Shown in pieces: positions 25,255-34,631 of a stretch of DNA of 64,000 bases. A program made the translations under genes and the position numbers. The notes beneath the pieces were generated by a model. The model did no database searches. It was not told where the DNA came from and saw only the letters and a list, made by a program, of their open reading frames with translations. The first letter of the stretch is position 1, and the number at the start of each line of letters is the position of its first letter. The stretch is from an uncultured Clostridia bacterium (GTDB taxonomy: Bacteria > Bacillota > Clostridia > CAKSNL01 > HGM11501): positions 186,001-250,000 of the forward strand of contig CAKSNL010000002.1 of NCBI GenBank assembly GCA_934476235.1. The letters are read 5' to 3'.

Positions 25255-25274
25255 AGAAAGGAGCGCATCCCTTT

Positions 25275-26546
25275 ATGAAGATAATGGTCATAGGACAGGG
25301 CGGCAGAGAGCACGCCATAATAAAAAAGCTTAAGGAGAGCAGAGCGGTCACGGAAATTTTCGTTCTCCCCGGAAACGGAGGAATGGAGAAGGACGCAAAG
25401 AGGGTGCCGATCGGCGTTATGGAGACGGATAAGGCGGTTAGCTTTGCGAAAGAAGAAAAGATTGACTATGTTATAGTCGCGCCGGACGATCCGCTTGTTG
25501 CGGGCGCGGCGGACGAGTTTGAAAAAGCCGGTTTCCCGGTTTTCGGACCCTGCAAAAAGGCGGCTGAAATTGAGGGGAGCAAGGTCTTTTCAAAAAACCT
25601 CATGAAAAAATACAATATTCCCACGGCTGCTTACGAGGTATTTTCCGACATGGAGAAGGCGCTTTCCTATATTGAAACGGCGCCCCTTCCGACGGTTATC
25701 AAGGCGGACGGGCTGGCGCTCGGAAAAGGCGTTATCATTGCACAGACGCGCGATGAGGCAAAAAAAGCCGTAAAGGAAATAATGGGGGACAGGGTGTTCG
25801 GAAAAAGCGGCGAAAAAATTGTCATCGAGGAGTTTTTGTCTGGGCCCGAGGTATCGGTGCTCACGTTTACGGACGGAAAGACTCTAAAGCCCATGGTATC
25901 GTCCATGGACCATAAAAGGGCGTTGGATAACGACGGGGGATTAAACACCGGGGGAATGGGAACCGTTGCCCCGAATCCTTATTACACAAAGGAAATTGCG
26001 GATGAGTGCATGGAAAAAATATTCCTTCCGACCGTTGAAGCGATGAATAAAGAGGGGCGCACCTTTAAGGGCTGCCTTTATTTCGGGCTTATGCTGACGA
26101 AGGACGGACCCAAGGTGATTGAGTACAACTGCCGCTTCGGAGACCCGGAAACGCAGGTCGTTTTGCCGCTTTTGGATTCCGACCTTTTTGAAATCATGCG
26201 CGCGGTGACGGAGGGAAGGCTTTCGGAAACCGAGGTCAAAATAAAAAACGAAAGCGCGTGCTGCGTTATCATGGCGTCCGGCGGATATCCCAAAAGCTAT
26301 GAAAAGGGCTTTAAGATAAGCTTTGACGAATCGGTTTTAAATAAGCTCGTTTTTGCCGGAGCGAAAAAGGAGCCGGACGGGCTTTACACCGACGGCGGCA
26401 GAGTTCTGGGCGTTTGCGAGACCGCTCCCACGCTTTCGGAGGCGATAGAAAAAGCGTACGGGGCGGCATCGAAGGTAAGTTTCAAGAATGCGTTTTACAG
26501 GATGGACATCGGCAAAAAGGCGCTTTTGGCAAAGGAGGCAGAGTAA
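25275..26546 (+). CDS. purD: Phosphoribosylamine-glycine ligase
   Basis: A 423-residue ATP-grasp enzyme making GAR from phosphoribosylamine, glycine and ATP. It opens MVIGQGGREHAIIKKL and has VIKADGLALGKGVIIA near 140, GGMGTVAPNP near 225 and EYNCRFGDPETQ near 285. The ATG at 25275 follows AAAGGAG and gives the normal family length; a longer upstream frame overlaps the transformylase gene and is rejected. Its TAA shares one base with the purL start. Confidence 0.97.
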   Translation: MKIMVIGQGGREHAIIKKLKESRAVTEIFVLPGNGGMEKDAKRVPIGVMETDKAVSFAKEEKIDYVIVAPDDPLVAGAADEFEKAGFPVFGPCKKAAEIEGSKVFSKNLMKKYNIPTAAYEVFSDMEKALSYIETAPLPTVIKADGLALGKGVIIAQTRDEAKKAVKEIMGDRVFGKSGEKIVIEEFLSGPEVSVLTFTDGKTLKPMVSSMDHKRALDNDGGLNTGGMGTVAPNPYYTKEIADECMEKIFLPTVEAMNKEGRTFKGCLYFGLMLTKDGPKVIEYNCRFGDPETQVVLPLLDSDLFEIMRAVTEGRLSETEVKIKNESACCVIMASGGYPKSYEKGFKISFDESVLNKLVFAGAKKEPDGLYTDGGRVLGVCETAPTLSEAIEKAYGAASKVSFKNAFYRMDIGKKALLAKEAE

Positions 26547-29500
26547 TGGTTGAAAGAGTGTATTCCGAAAAAAAGGAGAGCCTTGCGGTCGAGGCGAGGG
26601 CGTTAAAGAGCGACCTTGAGAGCGTTCTCGGCATAAATGGCATAAAAAAAGTAAGAATCATAAACAGATATGACGTGGAAAACATCACGCCGGAGCTTTT
26701 TAGTAAGGTTAAAAGCACGGTGTTTTCCGAGCCGCAGACGGATATTCTGTCCGACGGTATATCCCTTTCGGGAGAAAAGGCTTTTGCGGTGGAGGCTCTT
26801 CCCGGGCAGTTTGACCAGAGAGCGGAGTCCGCTGCCGAGTGCATAGAGATAATATCGCAGCTTGAGCGCCCGACCGTAAGGTGCGCCAAGGTGTACTTAA
26901 TCGAGGGCGATGTGTCGGAAGGCGACATGGAAAAAATAAAAAAATACGTTATTAACCCCGTCGAATCGCGCGAGGTGAAAATGGAAAAGCCCGACACGCT
27001 TAAATCGGAGTTTGCAGACCCCGGCGACGTGGAAACGATCGAGGGATTTACGGCAATGAAAGATGATGAAATTCCCGGATTCATCGAAAAATATTCTCTT
27101 GCCATGGACGCCGATGACCTTAAGGTCTGCCGCGACTATTTTAAGAGCGAAAAAAGGGAGCCCACGGTGACGGAGATACGCGTGATTGACACCTACTGGT
27201 CGGACCACTGCCGCCACACCACGTTTTTGACCGAAATCGAAAACGCTTCCTTTTCCGATGAATTTCTCGAAAAGGAATATAAAAATTATTTGAAATTAAG
27301 AGAGGAGCTCGGCATTAAAAAGCCGGTCTGCCTCATGGACATGGCGACAGTTGCCGTGAAATACTTAAAGAAAAAGGGACTTTTGGAGCGGCTTGACGCC
27401 TCCGAGGAAATCAACGCCTGCACGGTTAAGATAGACATAACGGAGGATGGGAAAAAGGAGCCCTGGCTTTTATTATTTAAAAACGAAACGCACAACCACC
27501 CGACGGAGATCGAGCCCTTCGGCGGCGCGGCGACCTGTATCGGCGGAGCCATAAGGGATCCGCTTTCGGGCAGAAGCTATGTTTACGGCGCAATGAGAGT
27601 GACCGGCGCGGCGGATCCTTTGAAGGACGTTTCCGAAACGATACCCGGAAAGCTTCCGCAAAGGAAAATCGTTACCGGCGCGGCGGCGGGATATTCCTCC
27701 TACGGCAATCAGATAGGGCTTGCGACGGGCATTGTGGACGAAATATACCATGACGGCTATGCCGCAAAGAGAATGGAGATAGGCGCGGTGATTGCCGCGG
27801 CGCCGGAGAAAAACGTGCGCCGTGTCCGCCCGGAAAAGGGCGACGCGGTCATACTGCTCGGCGGAGCGACGGGGCGCGACGGGTGCGGCGGAGCAACGGG
27901 CTCGAGCAAGTCGCACAATTTAACCTCGCTTGAAACATGCGGAGCCGAGGTTCAGAAGGGCAACGCGCCCGAGGAGAGAAAGCTGCAGCGCCTTTTCAGG
28001 GACCCCGATGCGTCGCTTTTAATAAAGCGGTGCAACGATTTCGGAGCGGGCGGAGTTTCCGTCGCGGTCGGCGAGCTGGCGGAAGGGCTTTTGATAAATC
28101 TTGATCTCGTGCCCAAAAAGTATGAGGGGCTTTCGGGAACGGAGCTTGCGATAAGCGAATCCCAGGAGCGCATGGCGGTCGTCGTTTCAAATGACGATGT
28201 TGACTTATTTTTGCGCCTTGCCGAAAGCGAAAACATACGGGCGGTGAAGATTGCGTCCGTCACGGACGAAAAAAGGCTCGTCATGACCTTCCGCGGCAAA
28301 AAAACGGTTGACCTTTCGCGTGAATTTTTAGATTCCAACGGAGCGCCGAAAAAGACCTTCGTTTCGGCGAAAAAGGCTGAGATATTCAATCTCCCGGTTC
28401 CGGAGTCGTTCCCCGCCGGAATGAGAAAGATTGCGGACGATTTGAACACCTGCTCCAAGCGCGGACTTTCGGAGTGCTTCGATTCCACCGTCGGCGCGGG
28501 AACGGTTTTAATGCCGTACGGCGGAAAATACCAGAAAACTCCCGTCCAGGCGATGGTGCAGAAAATTTCGACAGAGCTTTCAAAGACCGATGACTGCTCC
28601 TTTATGGCGTTCGGCTTTAACCCCTTTGTATCGGAAAAAAGCCCGTACCACGGGGCGTACCTTGCGGTTATCGAGTCGGTGTCAAAGCTCATTGCCTCTG
28701 GCGCGGACTTTTCGGATGTTTATCTGACCTTCCAGGAATATTTCCCCCGCCCGGGAAGCGATTCGGAAAAGTGGGGGCTTCCGGCGGCGGCGCTTTTGGG
28801 TGCGCTCCGCGCGCAAATAGATCTTTCGGTTGCCTCTATCGGAGGAAAGGACTCGATGAGCGGAACATTTGAAAACATTTCCGTTCCGCCGACGCTTGTG
28901 TCCTTCGCGGTTACGACGGGAAAGACAGAAAACGCGGTCTCGCCCGAATTTAAGAGGGCGGGAAACAAGATAGCCTTCCTCCGTCCCGAATATGAAAACG
29001 GACTGCCGGAAAAAGAGAGCTTCCTTTCGCTGATTAAAAAGGTGACGGAGCTTTTAAAAAGCAAAAAAGCGGTCTCCTGCTACACTCCGGGAATGGGAGG
29101 AGCGGCAGAGGCGGTCATGAAGATGTGCATGGGCGAGGGGCTCGGCGCGTCGCTTTCCGGCATTACGAAAGATGAGCTTTTCTCGCTTTCCTACGGCTCG
29201 TTCATATTGGAGGGCGCGGACTTAAAGGAGAACGTTATAGGCGAGGTTACCGGCGACGGCGTTATCTCGCTTGACGGGGAGAGCGTTTCGCTCGCCGAGC
29301 TTATAAAAATATCGGAGGGCAAGCTTGAGAGCGTGTTCCCCTGTAACGAAAAAAGCATGGAGGAAAAAGTTTTAAATATCCCCGAATTTAAGGGAGAGCC
29401 TTTCTCATGCAGCATAAAGACTTGCCGCCCCAAGGTGCTGATTCCCGTTTTTCCGGGCACGAACTGCGAGTACGAGTCAAGAAGAGCGGCAACGGAAGCC

Positions 29501-30223
29501 GGGGCGGACGCGGAAATTTTCGTTATAAAAAACCTCACTCCCGAGCTTATCAAAAAAAGCACGGAGGAATTTTCAAAGAAGGTTGACTCGTCCGAAATGA
29601 TATTTATACCGGGCGGCTTTTCCGGGGGAGATGAGCCCGAGGGAAGCGGAAAATTCATCACTGCATTTTTCAGAAACGGCAATGTTGAAAGAGCCGTGAC
29701 GAGGCTTTTGGATGAGCGCGAAGGGCTTATGTGCGGAATATGCAACGGATTTCAGGCGCTTATAAAGCTCGGGCTTGTGCCTTACGGTAAGATAACCGCG
29801 CCGGATGAAAATTCACCCACACTCACATATAATCTTATCGGGCGCCACCGCTCAAAAATTGTCAGAACAAAAGTGGTGTCAAATAAGTCCCCGTGGCTTT
29901 CGCTCACAGAGCCCGGCGAGATTTATTCCGTTCCCGTGTCGCACGGGGAGGGCAGATTCCTGGCGGACGAAAATATGATTAAAAAGCTCTATGAAAACGG
30001 ACAGATTGCAACACAGTACGTTGACCTTTCGGGAAACGCGACGGGCGATATCGCCTTTAATCCGAACGGCTCCGTTTACGCCATCGAGGGCATAACCAGC
30101 CCCGACGGCAGAGTTTTCGGGAAAATGGGGCACAGTGAAAGAATAGGAAAAGGGCTTTACAAAAATGTCCGCGGCGATTATAATATAAATATGTTTAAGG
30201 CGGCTGTCCGCTACTTTAAGTGA
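26546..30223 (+). CDS. purL: Phosphoribosylformylglycinamidine synthase (single-chain)
   Basis: A 1225-residue FGAM synthetase combining all activities in one chain, unlike the PurS/PurL/PurQ complex of Bacillus. The N-terminal PurS-like part precedes two AIRS-type halves (SDHCRHTTFLTEIE, ETHNHPTEIEPFGGAATCIG near 310-330). The C-terminal class I glutaminase has the nucleophile cysteine in LMCGICNGFQALIKLG and the histidine in SHGEGRF. The start is the ATG that overlaps the purD stop (TAATG), with AAAGGAGG before it; a longer in-frame TTG inside purD is rejected. Confidence 0.96.
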   Translation: MVERVYSEKKESLAVEARALKSDLESVLGINGIKKVRIINRYDVENITPELFSKVKSTVFSEPQTDILSDGISLSGEKAFAVEALPGQFDQRAESAAECIEIISQLERPTVRCAKVYLIEGDVSEGDMEKIKKYVINPVESREVKMEKPDTLKSEFADPGDVETIEGFTAMKDDEIPGFIEKYSLAMDADDLKVCRDYFKSEKREPTVTEIRVIDTYWSDHCRHTTFLTEIENASFSDEFLEKEYKNYLKLREELGIKKPVCLMDMATVAVKYLKKKGLLERLDASEEINACTVKIDITEDGKKEPWLLLFKNETHNHPTEIEPFGGAATCIGGAIRDPLSGRSYVYGAMRVTGAADPLKDVSETIPGKLPQRKIVTGAAAGYSSYGNQIGLATGIVDEIYHDGYAAKRMEIGAVIAAAPEKNVRRVRPEKGDAVILLGGATGRDGCGGATGSSKSHNLTSLETCGAEVQKGNAPEERKLQRLFRDPDASLLIKRCNDFGAGGVSVAVGELAEGLLINLDLVPKKYEGLSGTELAISESQERMAVVVSNDDVDLFLRLAESENIRAVKIASVTDEKRLVMTFRGKKTVDLSREFLDSNGAPKKTFVSAKKAEIFNLPVPESFPAGMRKIADDLNTCSKRGLSECFDSTVGAGTVLMPYGGKYQKTPVQAMVQKISTELSKTDDCSFMAFGFNPFVSEKSPYHGAYLAVIESVSKLIASGADFSDVYLTFQEYFPRPGSDSEKWGLPAAALLGALRAQIDLSVASIGGKDSMSGTFENISVPPTLVSFAVTTGKTENAVSPEFKRAGNKIAFLRPEYENGLPEKESFLSLIKKVTELLKSKKAVSCYTPGMGGAAEAVMKMCMGEGLGASLSGITKDELFSLSYGSFILEGADLKENVIGEVTGDGVISLDGESVSLAELIKISEGKLESVFPCNEKSMEEKVLNIPEFKGEPFSCSIKTCRPKVLIPVFPGTNCEYESRRAATEAGADAEIFVIKNLTPELIKKSTEEFSKKVDSSEMIFIPGGFSGGDEPEGSGKFITAFFRNGNVERAVTRLLDEREGLMCGICNGFQALIKLGLVPYGKITAPDENSPTLTYNLIGRHRSKIVRTKVVSNKSPWLSLTEPGEIYSVPVSHGEGRFLADENMIKKLYENGQIATQYVDLSGNATGDIAFNPNGSVYAIEGITSPDGRVFGKMGHSERIGKGLYKNVRGDYNINMFKAAVRYFK

Positions 30224-30233
30224 GGTGTTTATA

Positions 30234-31907
30234 TTGGGATATAAGTCCGATATCGAAATTGCGCAGGAGTGTGAAGCTATAGATATCCATCTTATCGCCG
30301 AAAAGGCGGGGATACCCGATGAATACATAGAAGCTTACGGCAAAAAGAAGGCAAAGGTCAGCATTGACTTTTTGAAAAATAAAAAAAATAAGGACGGTAA
30401 GCTCATTTTGGTCACCGCGATAAACCCGACGCCCGCGGGCGAGGGGAAGACCACGACGACGATAGGGCTTGCCGATGCGCTCAACAAAATAGGCAAAAAG
30501 GCGAATGTCGCCATCCGCGAGCCCTCGCTCGGTCCCGTGTTCGGGGTCAAGGGCGGCGCCGCGGGCGGCGGATATGCCCAGGTCATTCCGATGGAGGACA
30601 TCAACCTTCATTTTACCGGGGACTTTCACGCGATAACCGCGGCGAACAACCTTCTTGCCGCGATGATTGACAATCATATTCACCAGGGCAATGCAAAAAG
30701 GATCGATACAAGAAGGATTACATGGCGCCGCTGCATAGATATGAACGACAGGCAGCTTCGCTATATTGTTGACGGAATGGGCGGAAAGGCAAACGGAGTG
30801 CCGAGAGAGGACGGATTTGACATTACCGCGGCGAGCGAGGTCATGGCGGTTTTATGCCTTGCCGATTCTGTCGCGGATTTGAAAGAGCGCCTTTCGCGCA
30901 TCATAGTCGGATATAATTATGACGGCGAACCCGTGACGTGCGGGGACATTAATGCCCAGGGGGCAATGACGGCGCTTTTGAAAGACGCACTTTGCCCGAA
31001 TCTGGTGCAGACCCTGGAGCACACGCCGGCGTTTTGCCACGGCGGACCTTTTGCAAACATCGCTCACGGCTGCAACTCGGTTCTTGCAACGAAAACGGCG
31101 TTAAAATGCGCGGATTACACGGTGACCGAAGCGGGCTTCGGCGCTGACCTCGGCGCGGAGAAGTTTTTTGACATTAAGTGCAGAAAGGCGAACCTTTCGC
31201 CGGACGCGGTAGTTATCGTCGCGACGGTGCGGGCGCTTAAAATGCACGGCGGAGTGTTAAAGACGGAGCTTTCTAAAGAGAACACGGAGGCGGTAAAAAA
31301 GGGGCTTTCCAATCTTTTGAGGCATGTTAAAAACGTTAAGGAGGTTTACCGCCTTCCCGCGGTGGTCGCGATAAACCGTTTCCCGGACGATACGGATTCC
31401 GAGGTTGGGGTTATAAGGTCGGAGTGCGGAAAGCTCGGCGTTGAGGCTGTTTTGTCCGACGCGTGGGCGCTCGGCGGCGCCGGTGCGACAGAGCTTGCGG
31501 AAAAGGTCGTTTCCCTGACAAGCGAGAAAAACGGTTTCCGGTTTTCATATGAGGATGAGCTGCCGATCGAGGAAAAAATCGAGGCGGTCGTTAAAAAGGT
31601 GTACGGCGGCAAGGGCGTTATCATAACACCCAAGGCGAAAAAGGAGATTGACGCACTTGCAAAGCTCGGTTTTTCCCGCCTTCCCGTATGCATATCGAAA
31701 ACGCAGTACAGTTTTTCGGACGATCCGGCTCTTTTGGGCGCACCGGAGGATTTTTACGTGACGGTAAGAAGCGTGAAGGTTTCCGCCGGAGCGGGATTCA
31801 CGGTCGTTATGACTGGCGATATTCTGGCAATGCCCGGTCTTCCCAAGGTTCCCGCCGCGGAAAAGATTGACGTTGACTCCGACGGAAAAATAACGGGACT
31901 CTTTTAA
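30234..31907 (+). CDS. fhs: Formate-tetrahydrofolate ligase
   Basis: A 557-residue enzyme making 10-formyl-THF from formate, THF and ATP. The ATP loop TPAGEGKTTTTIGLADAL is near residue 66 and EPSLGPVFGVKGGAAGGGYA near 97-116. I choose the TTG at 30234 because GAGGTG, overlapping the purL stop, is six bases upstream and the resulting start (MGYKSDIEIAQE) matches the family; GTG at 30225 overlaps that site. It supplies the cofactor for PurN and the AICAR transformylase and is the last gene of the ZTP-controlled operon. Confidence 0.97.
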   Translation: MGYKSDIEIAQECEAIDIHLIAEKAGIPDEYIEAYGKKKAKVSIDFLKNKKNKDGKLILVTAINPTPAGEGKTTTTIGLADALNKIGKKANVAIREPSLGPVFGVKGGAAGGGYAQVIPMEDINLHFTGDFHAITAANNLLAAMIDNHIHQGNAKRIDTRRITWRRCIDMNDRQLRYIVDGMGGKANGVPREDGFDITAASEVMAVLCLADSVADLKERLSRIIVGYNYDGEPVTCGDINAQGAMTALLKDALCPNLVQTLEHTPAFCHGGPFANIAHGCNSVLATKTALKCADYTVTEAGFGADLGAEKFFDIKCRKANLSPDAVVIVATVRALKMHGGVLKTELSKENTEAVKKGLSNLLRHVKNVKEVYRLPAVVAINRFPDDTDSEVGVIRSECGKLGVEAVLSDAWALGGAGATELAEKVVSLTSEKNGFRFSYEDELPIEEKIEAVVKKVYGGKGVIITPKAKKEIDALAKLGFSRLPVCISKTQYSFSDDPALLGAPEDFYVTVRSVKVSAGAGFTVVMTGDILAMPGLPKVPAAEKIDVDSDGKITGLF

Positions 31908-31908
31908 A

Positions 31909-31944
31909 TAAAAAAGCCTGAAGCAAAATGCTTCAGGCTTTTTT
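31909..31944. terminator. Bidirectional terminator after fhs
   Basis: AAAAAAGCCTGAAGC and GCTTCAGGCTTTTTT form a perfect stem with an AAAAT loop, with A- and T-runs on both sides. It ends the purine operon on the plus strand and the flavoprotein gene on the minus strand, whose stop codon abuts it (31943-31945). Confidence 0.93.
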
Positions 31945-33631
31945 ATTTAAGCTCAAATGAGAAAAGCGAAAACTCCGGCGCGCCGTTCGTTTCAAGCGGA
32001 ATGAATTTAACATATCTTACCTTTTTTCCTATACTGTGGCACACAAAGCGCTGACGGTTGTTTGATACCGTTATTACCGTTTTTTCGCCGGACGAGGACT
32101 CCGCCTCTATGCGGTACGATTTTATGATGGTATCGGGAAGGCGGTATTCCGTTTCGTTCAAATGATAGCAGCACGGCATGTTGTGGTATTTTCGGTTTAA
32201 GTCACTGTTAAATACGAGGCGGACAGAGGAAACGAAGGTATCCTCCGGGAATTCATATGTAATTTCGTCGCCCTTTTTGCCCTTCCAGAGGTTTTCGTCC
32301 CCGCGGTCTATACCGTTTCTCACGGTGTCCGACGAGCATAAAGCCGATTTTGAAAGCCCGGATACCTTGCGCTTATGACCGGGAATGAAAAGGTCGTTAT
32401 CGGTGAGAATGTCTTTAAGGCGCTCTGTGTCAACCTTTGAAATATGAACGCCGCTTTTAACCGAAAGCGCGACGGCGTTTCCGAGCGCCTCGCCCAGGAT
32501 GGCACAGGTCGCCATAACGCGCGATGACGAGAGCGCCGCATGCGTGACGCTTATGTTCCTTCCGGCGAAAACGAGGTTTTCGATGTTTTCGGAAATCATG
32601 CTCCTTAAAGGAATTCCCCACGGGCTTGGAGCCGGGTGATATATCGTCGGGTGCCCTTTGGTGTAGCGAAAGCCCTCGGGGAAGTGGTCGTCCATCGTCC
32701 AGCCGGCATAGGCAACGGTGTCGGGAAATTTTCCTCCGGCCTCAACATCGTTCTGCGTGATAACATATTTTCCTTTATAACGCCTGCTCTCGCGCTTGCC
32801 GGGAAGGTGACCGACCCATTCAAGCTCGTAGTTGTCGACCCCGTGGTCACCGTGGTTTTTCATGTGGTCCCAGACGCCGTAGCAGATTTTTAAAAGCTCG
32901 TCACGGCACTTGTCCGTGTCATGTAGCGCGTCCATATCTCCGCCGAGCTCGATCCACCAGAAGTTATTTTCGCGGTCGTGGTCCTTATAGGGAAGGTCCG
33001 CGTCCGTGGGATAACTGTATGCCCACTCGGGCGGGGTGAAAGTAACCTTGTGATCCGTTTCTCTTATCTGGAAAAGGCAGCTCATGCCCATGGTCTTTTT
33101 ATCCGCCGTATCGGGCGGTATGGTCTCGTTATAGTCGCTCTTAGCCTCGCGCCCGTACATGTAGGAGGCGCCGGAAAGCGGAGCCAAAACAGAGTCGCCC
33201 GAGCAGTCCGCAAAATACTTTGCCGATACGACATGGAAGGTCTCGGCGTTCGACTGGTAGGCGCGGATGCTTTTTATTTTGTTTGATTCGGTTACCGCGT
33301 CAAAGCAGACGGAGTTTAATAAAACGGTAAGGTTCGGCTCCGCCGTCGCCTTTGCGTGCATCACGCTGCTCCAGACGGGGTATTTAAGACCGGTGTTCTG
33401 ATAGAAGTTTTCAAGCACCAGCTCTTCGATTATGCCGGTTTCGCGCATATCGCGCCCGTGCGCGCCGCAAATCCACATTCTGACCTCCTCGGACGCGTTG
33501 CCGCCAAATACCGCGCGGTCGTGGACAAGCACTGTTTTTATTCCGGCACGCGATGCTCCGATGGCGCAGCAAAGTCCCGAAAGCCCTCCGCCGACAACGC
33601 AGAGGTCGGCTTCATAATTAATGGTTCTCAT
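31943..33631 (-). CDS. FAD-dependent oxidoreductase (FAD_oxidored family)
   Basis: A 562-residue flavoprotein. The dinucleotide-binding fold is at the N-terminus (DLCVVGGGLSGLCCAIGASR, about residues 9-28), followed by FGGNASEEVRMWICGAHG, typical of the PF12831-type group often found in polysaccharide-utilisation loci. The last 130 residues form a beta-sandwich-like appendix (DEITYEFPEDTFVSSVRLVF) reminiscent of discoidin/carbohydrate-binding folds. No signal peptide. Substrate unknown, possibly a sugar or sugar acid. It is divergent from the PocR/AraC regulator, with overlapping promoters, so that regulator probably controls it. Confidence 0.85.
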   Translation of the reverse strand: MRTINYEADLCVVGGGLSGLCCAIGASRAGIKTVLVHDRAVFGGNASEEVRMWICGAHGRDMRETGIIEELVLENFYQNTGLKYPVWSSVMHAKATAEPNLTVLLNSVCFDAVTESNKIKSIRAYQSNAETFHVVSAKYFADCSGDSVLAPLSGASYMYGREAKSDYNETIPPDTADKKTMGMSCLFQIRETDHKVTFTPPEWAYSYPTDADLPYKDHDRENNFWWIELGGDMDALHDTDKCRDELLKICYGVWDHMKNHGDHGVDNYELEWVGHLPGKRESRRYKGKYVITQNDVEAGGKFPDTVAYAGWTMDDHFPEGFRYTKGHPTIYHPAPSPWGIPLRSMISENIENLVFAGRNISVTHAALSSSRVMATCAILGEALGNAVALSVKSGVHISKVDTERLKDILTDNDLFIPGHKRKVSGLSKSALCSSDTVRNGIDRGDENLWKGKKGDEITYEFPEDTFVSSVRLVFNSDLNRKYHNMPCCYHLNETEYRLPDTIIKSYRIEAESSSGEKTVITVSNNRQRFVCHSIGKKVRYVKFIPLETNGAPEFSLFSFELK

Positions 33632-33647
33632 AATTTGTTCCCCCTGA

Positions 33648-33700
33648 TTGACAAATTTAATTTACAGTGCTATTATAATACAAAATTATGTTATTTTCCA
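33648..33700. promoter_or_regulatory. Overlapping divergent promoters of the regulator and flavoprotein genes
   Basis: Plus strand: TTGACA 33648-33653 and TATTAT 33671-33676, 17-base spacer, for the regulator. Minus strand: TGGAAA (33695-33700) and TATAAT (33672-33677), 17-base spacer, for the flavoprotein gene. The two -10 boxes overlap almost completely, so polymerase can occupy only one at a time. Confidence 0.6.
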
Positions 33701-33745
33701 TTAAAAACGTATATGAAATGTGTAATTTTGTCTACGGAGGAGCTT

Positions 33746-34582
33746 ATGTACGATTATACGAAAATTAAAAATTATATACTTTGGCTTAAGAAAAACCGCC
33801 GTATTTCGGTGAGTCTTCACAGTGCGGGGAACGAAAGACTGTTTTCGGAGCCCGAGCTTTCGGCGTTCAACGTTCATGACAATCCGTACTGCGCATATCT
33901 TAAGGGCTCCAAATGCGCCGCGGCGGACTGTGTGAAAAAGCAGGCAGCCGCACAGGAAAAAAGCGCCTCGGGCGCGTACACGGGAATGTGCCGCGCGGGG
34001 GTGTTTGAGTTTGTGTATCCCATTAACAGTCCGGATAAAACCGTGGGATTCATATCGGTCAGCGGATACAGAGCGCCCGGCGGAGAGGAAAGGGTGAAAA
34101 GGACGGCGGCGCATTACGGATTATCCTATGGCGTTATGAGGGAAAAATACGCGCTTTTAAAAGAACCGCCCGCGGATAAGTCGGAGATAGACGCGCTCAT
34201 TTTTCCGCTTTCGGACATGCTCACCCTGGCGCTTATTTTCGGTGAGAAAAAAAGGATGACCGCGGCGGAGAGAACATGCGAGTATATCAACAAAAACTGC
34301 GGCGGAGAAATAACGTCAAGGGATATATGCAAAGCTCTCGGGATAAGCCGCTCTTACATGAGCCGCGAGTTTAACCGCGAAATGCATGTTACGGTAAGGG
34401 AATATATAAATTCCGTAAGGATAAAAAACGCAAAGGTGCTTTTGGAAAGCTCGGCTCTCAACGTTTCGGAGGTCGCGTATTCGGTCGGCTTTTCGGATTC
34501 GGGATATTTTTCGTCGGTGTTTAAAAAGGCAACGGGACTGTCGCCGCTTGAATATAAAAAAGGCAAACTGCATATTGAATAA
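33746..34582 (+). CDS. AraC family regulator with PocR-like sensory domain
   Basis: A 278-residue regulator. Residues about 10-140 look like the PocR ligand-sensing domain, with cysteines in NPYCAYLKGSKCAAADCVKK and GMCRAGVFEFVYPI. The C-terminal AraC DNA-binding domain contains TSRDICKALGISRSYMSREF and VAYSVGFSDSGYFSSVFKKA. The PocR fold binds small molecules such as propanediol or other hydrocarbon-like ligands; clustered cysteines could also sense redox state or metal. ATG 33746 follows CGGAGG. It probably controls the divergent flavoprotein gene and perhaps the downstream glucosidase. Confidence 0.85.
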   Translation: MYDYTKIKNYILWLKKNRRISVSLHSAGNERLFSEPELSAFNVHDNPYCAYLKGSKCAAADCVKKQAAAQEKSASGAYTGMCRAGVFEFVYPINSPDKTVGFISVSGYRAPGGEERVKRTAAHYGLSYGVMREKYALLKEPPADKSEIDALIFPLSDMLTLALIFGEKKRMTAAERTCEYINKNCGGEITSRDICKALGISRSYMSREFNREMHVTVREYINSVRIKNAKVLLESSALNVSEVAYSVGFSDSGYFSSVFKKATGLSPLEYKKGKLHIE

Positions 34583-34603
34583 AGCCGGATTTTGTGCTAT
34601 ACT
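34575..34603 (+). promoter_or_regulatory. Promoter of the alpha-glucosidase operon
   Basis: TTGAAT at 34575-34580 and extended -10 (TGC then TATACT at 34598-34603) with 17-base spacing. The -35 overlaps the stop codon of the preceding regulator gene. Confidence 0.6.
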
Positions 34604-34631
34604 ACAACCATAAAACTTTAAGGAGCGAAAA

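Noticed and set aside
27952..28692. A 246-codon frame antisense to purL
   Set aside because: Shadow of the conserved purL reading frame; serine-rich low-complexity translation without domains.
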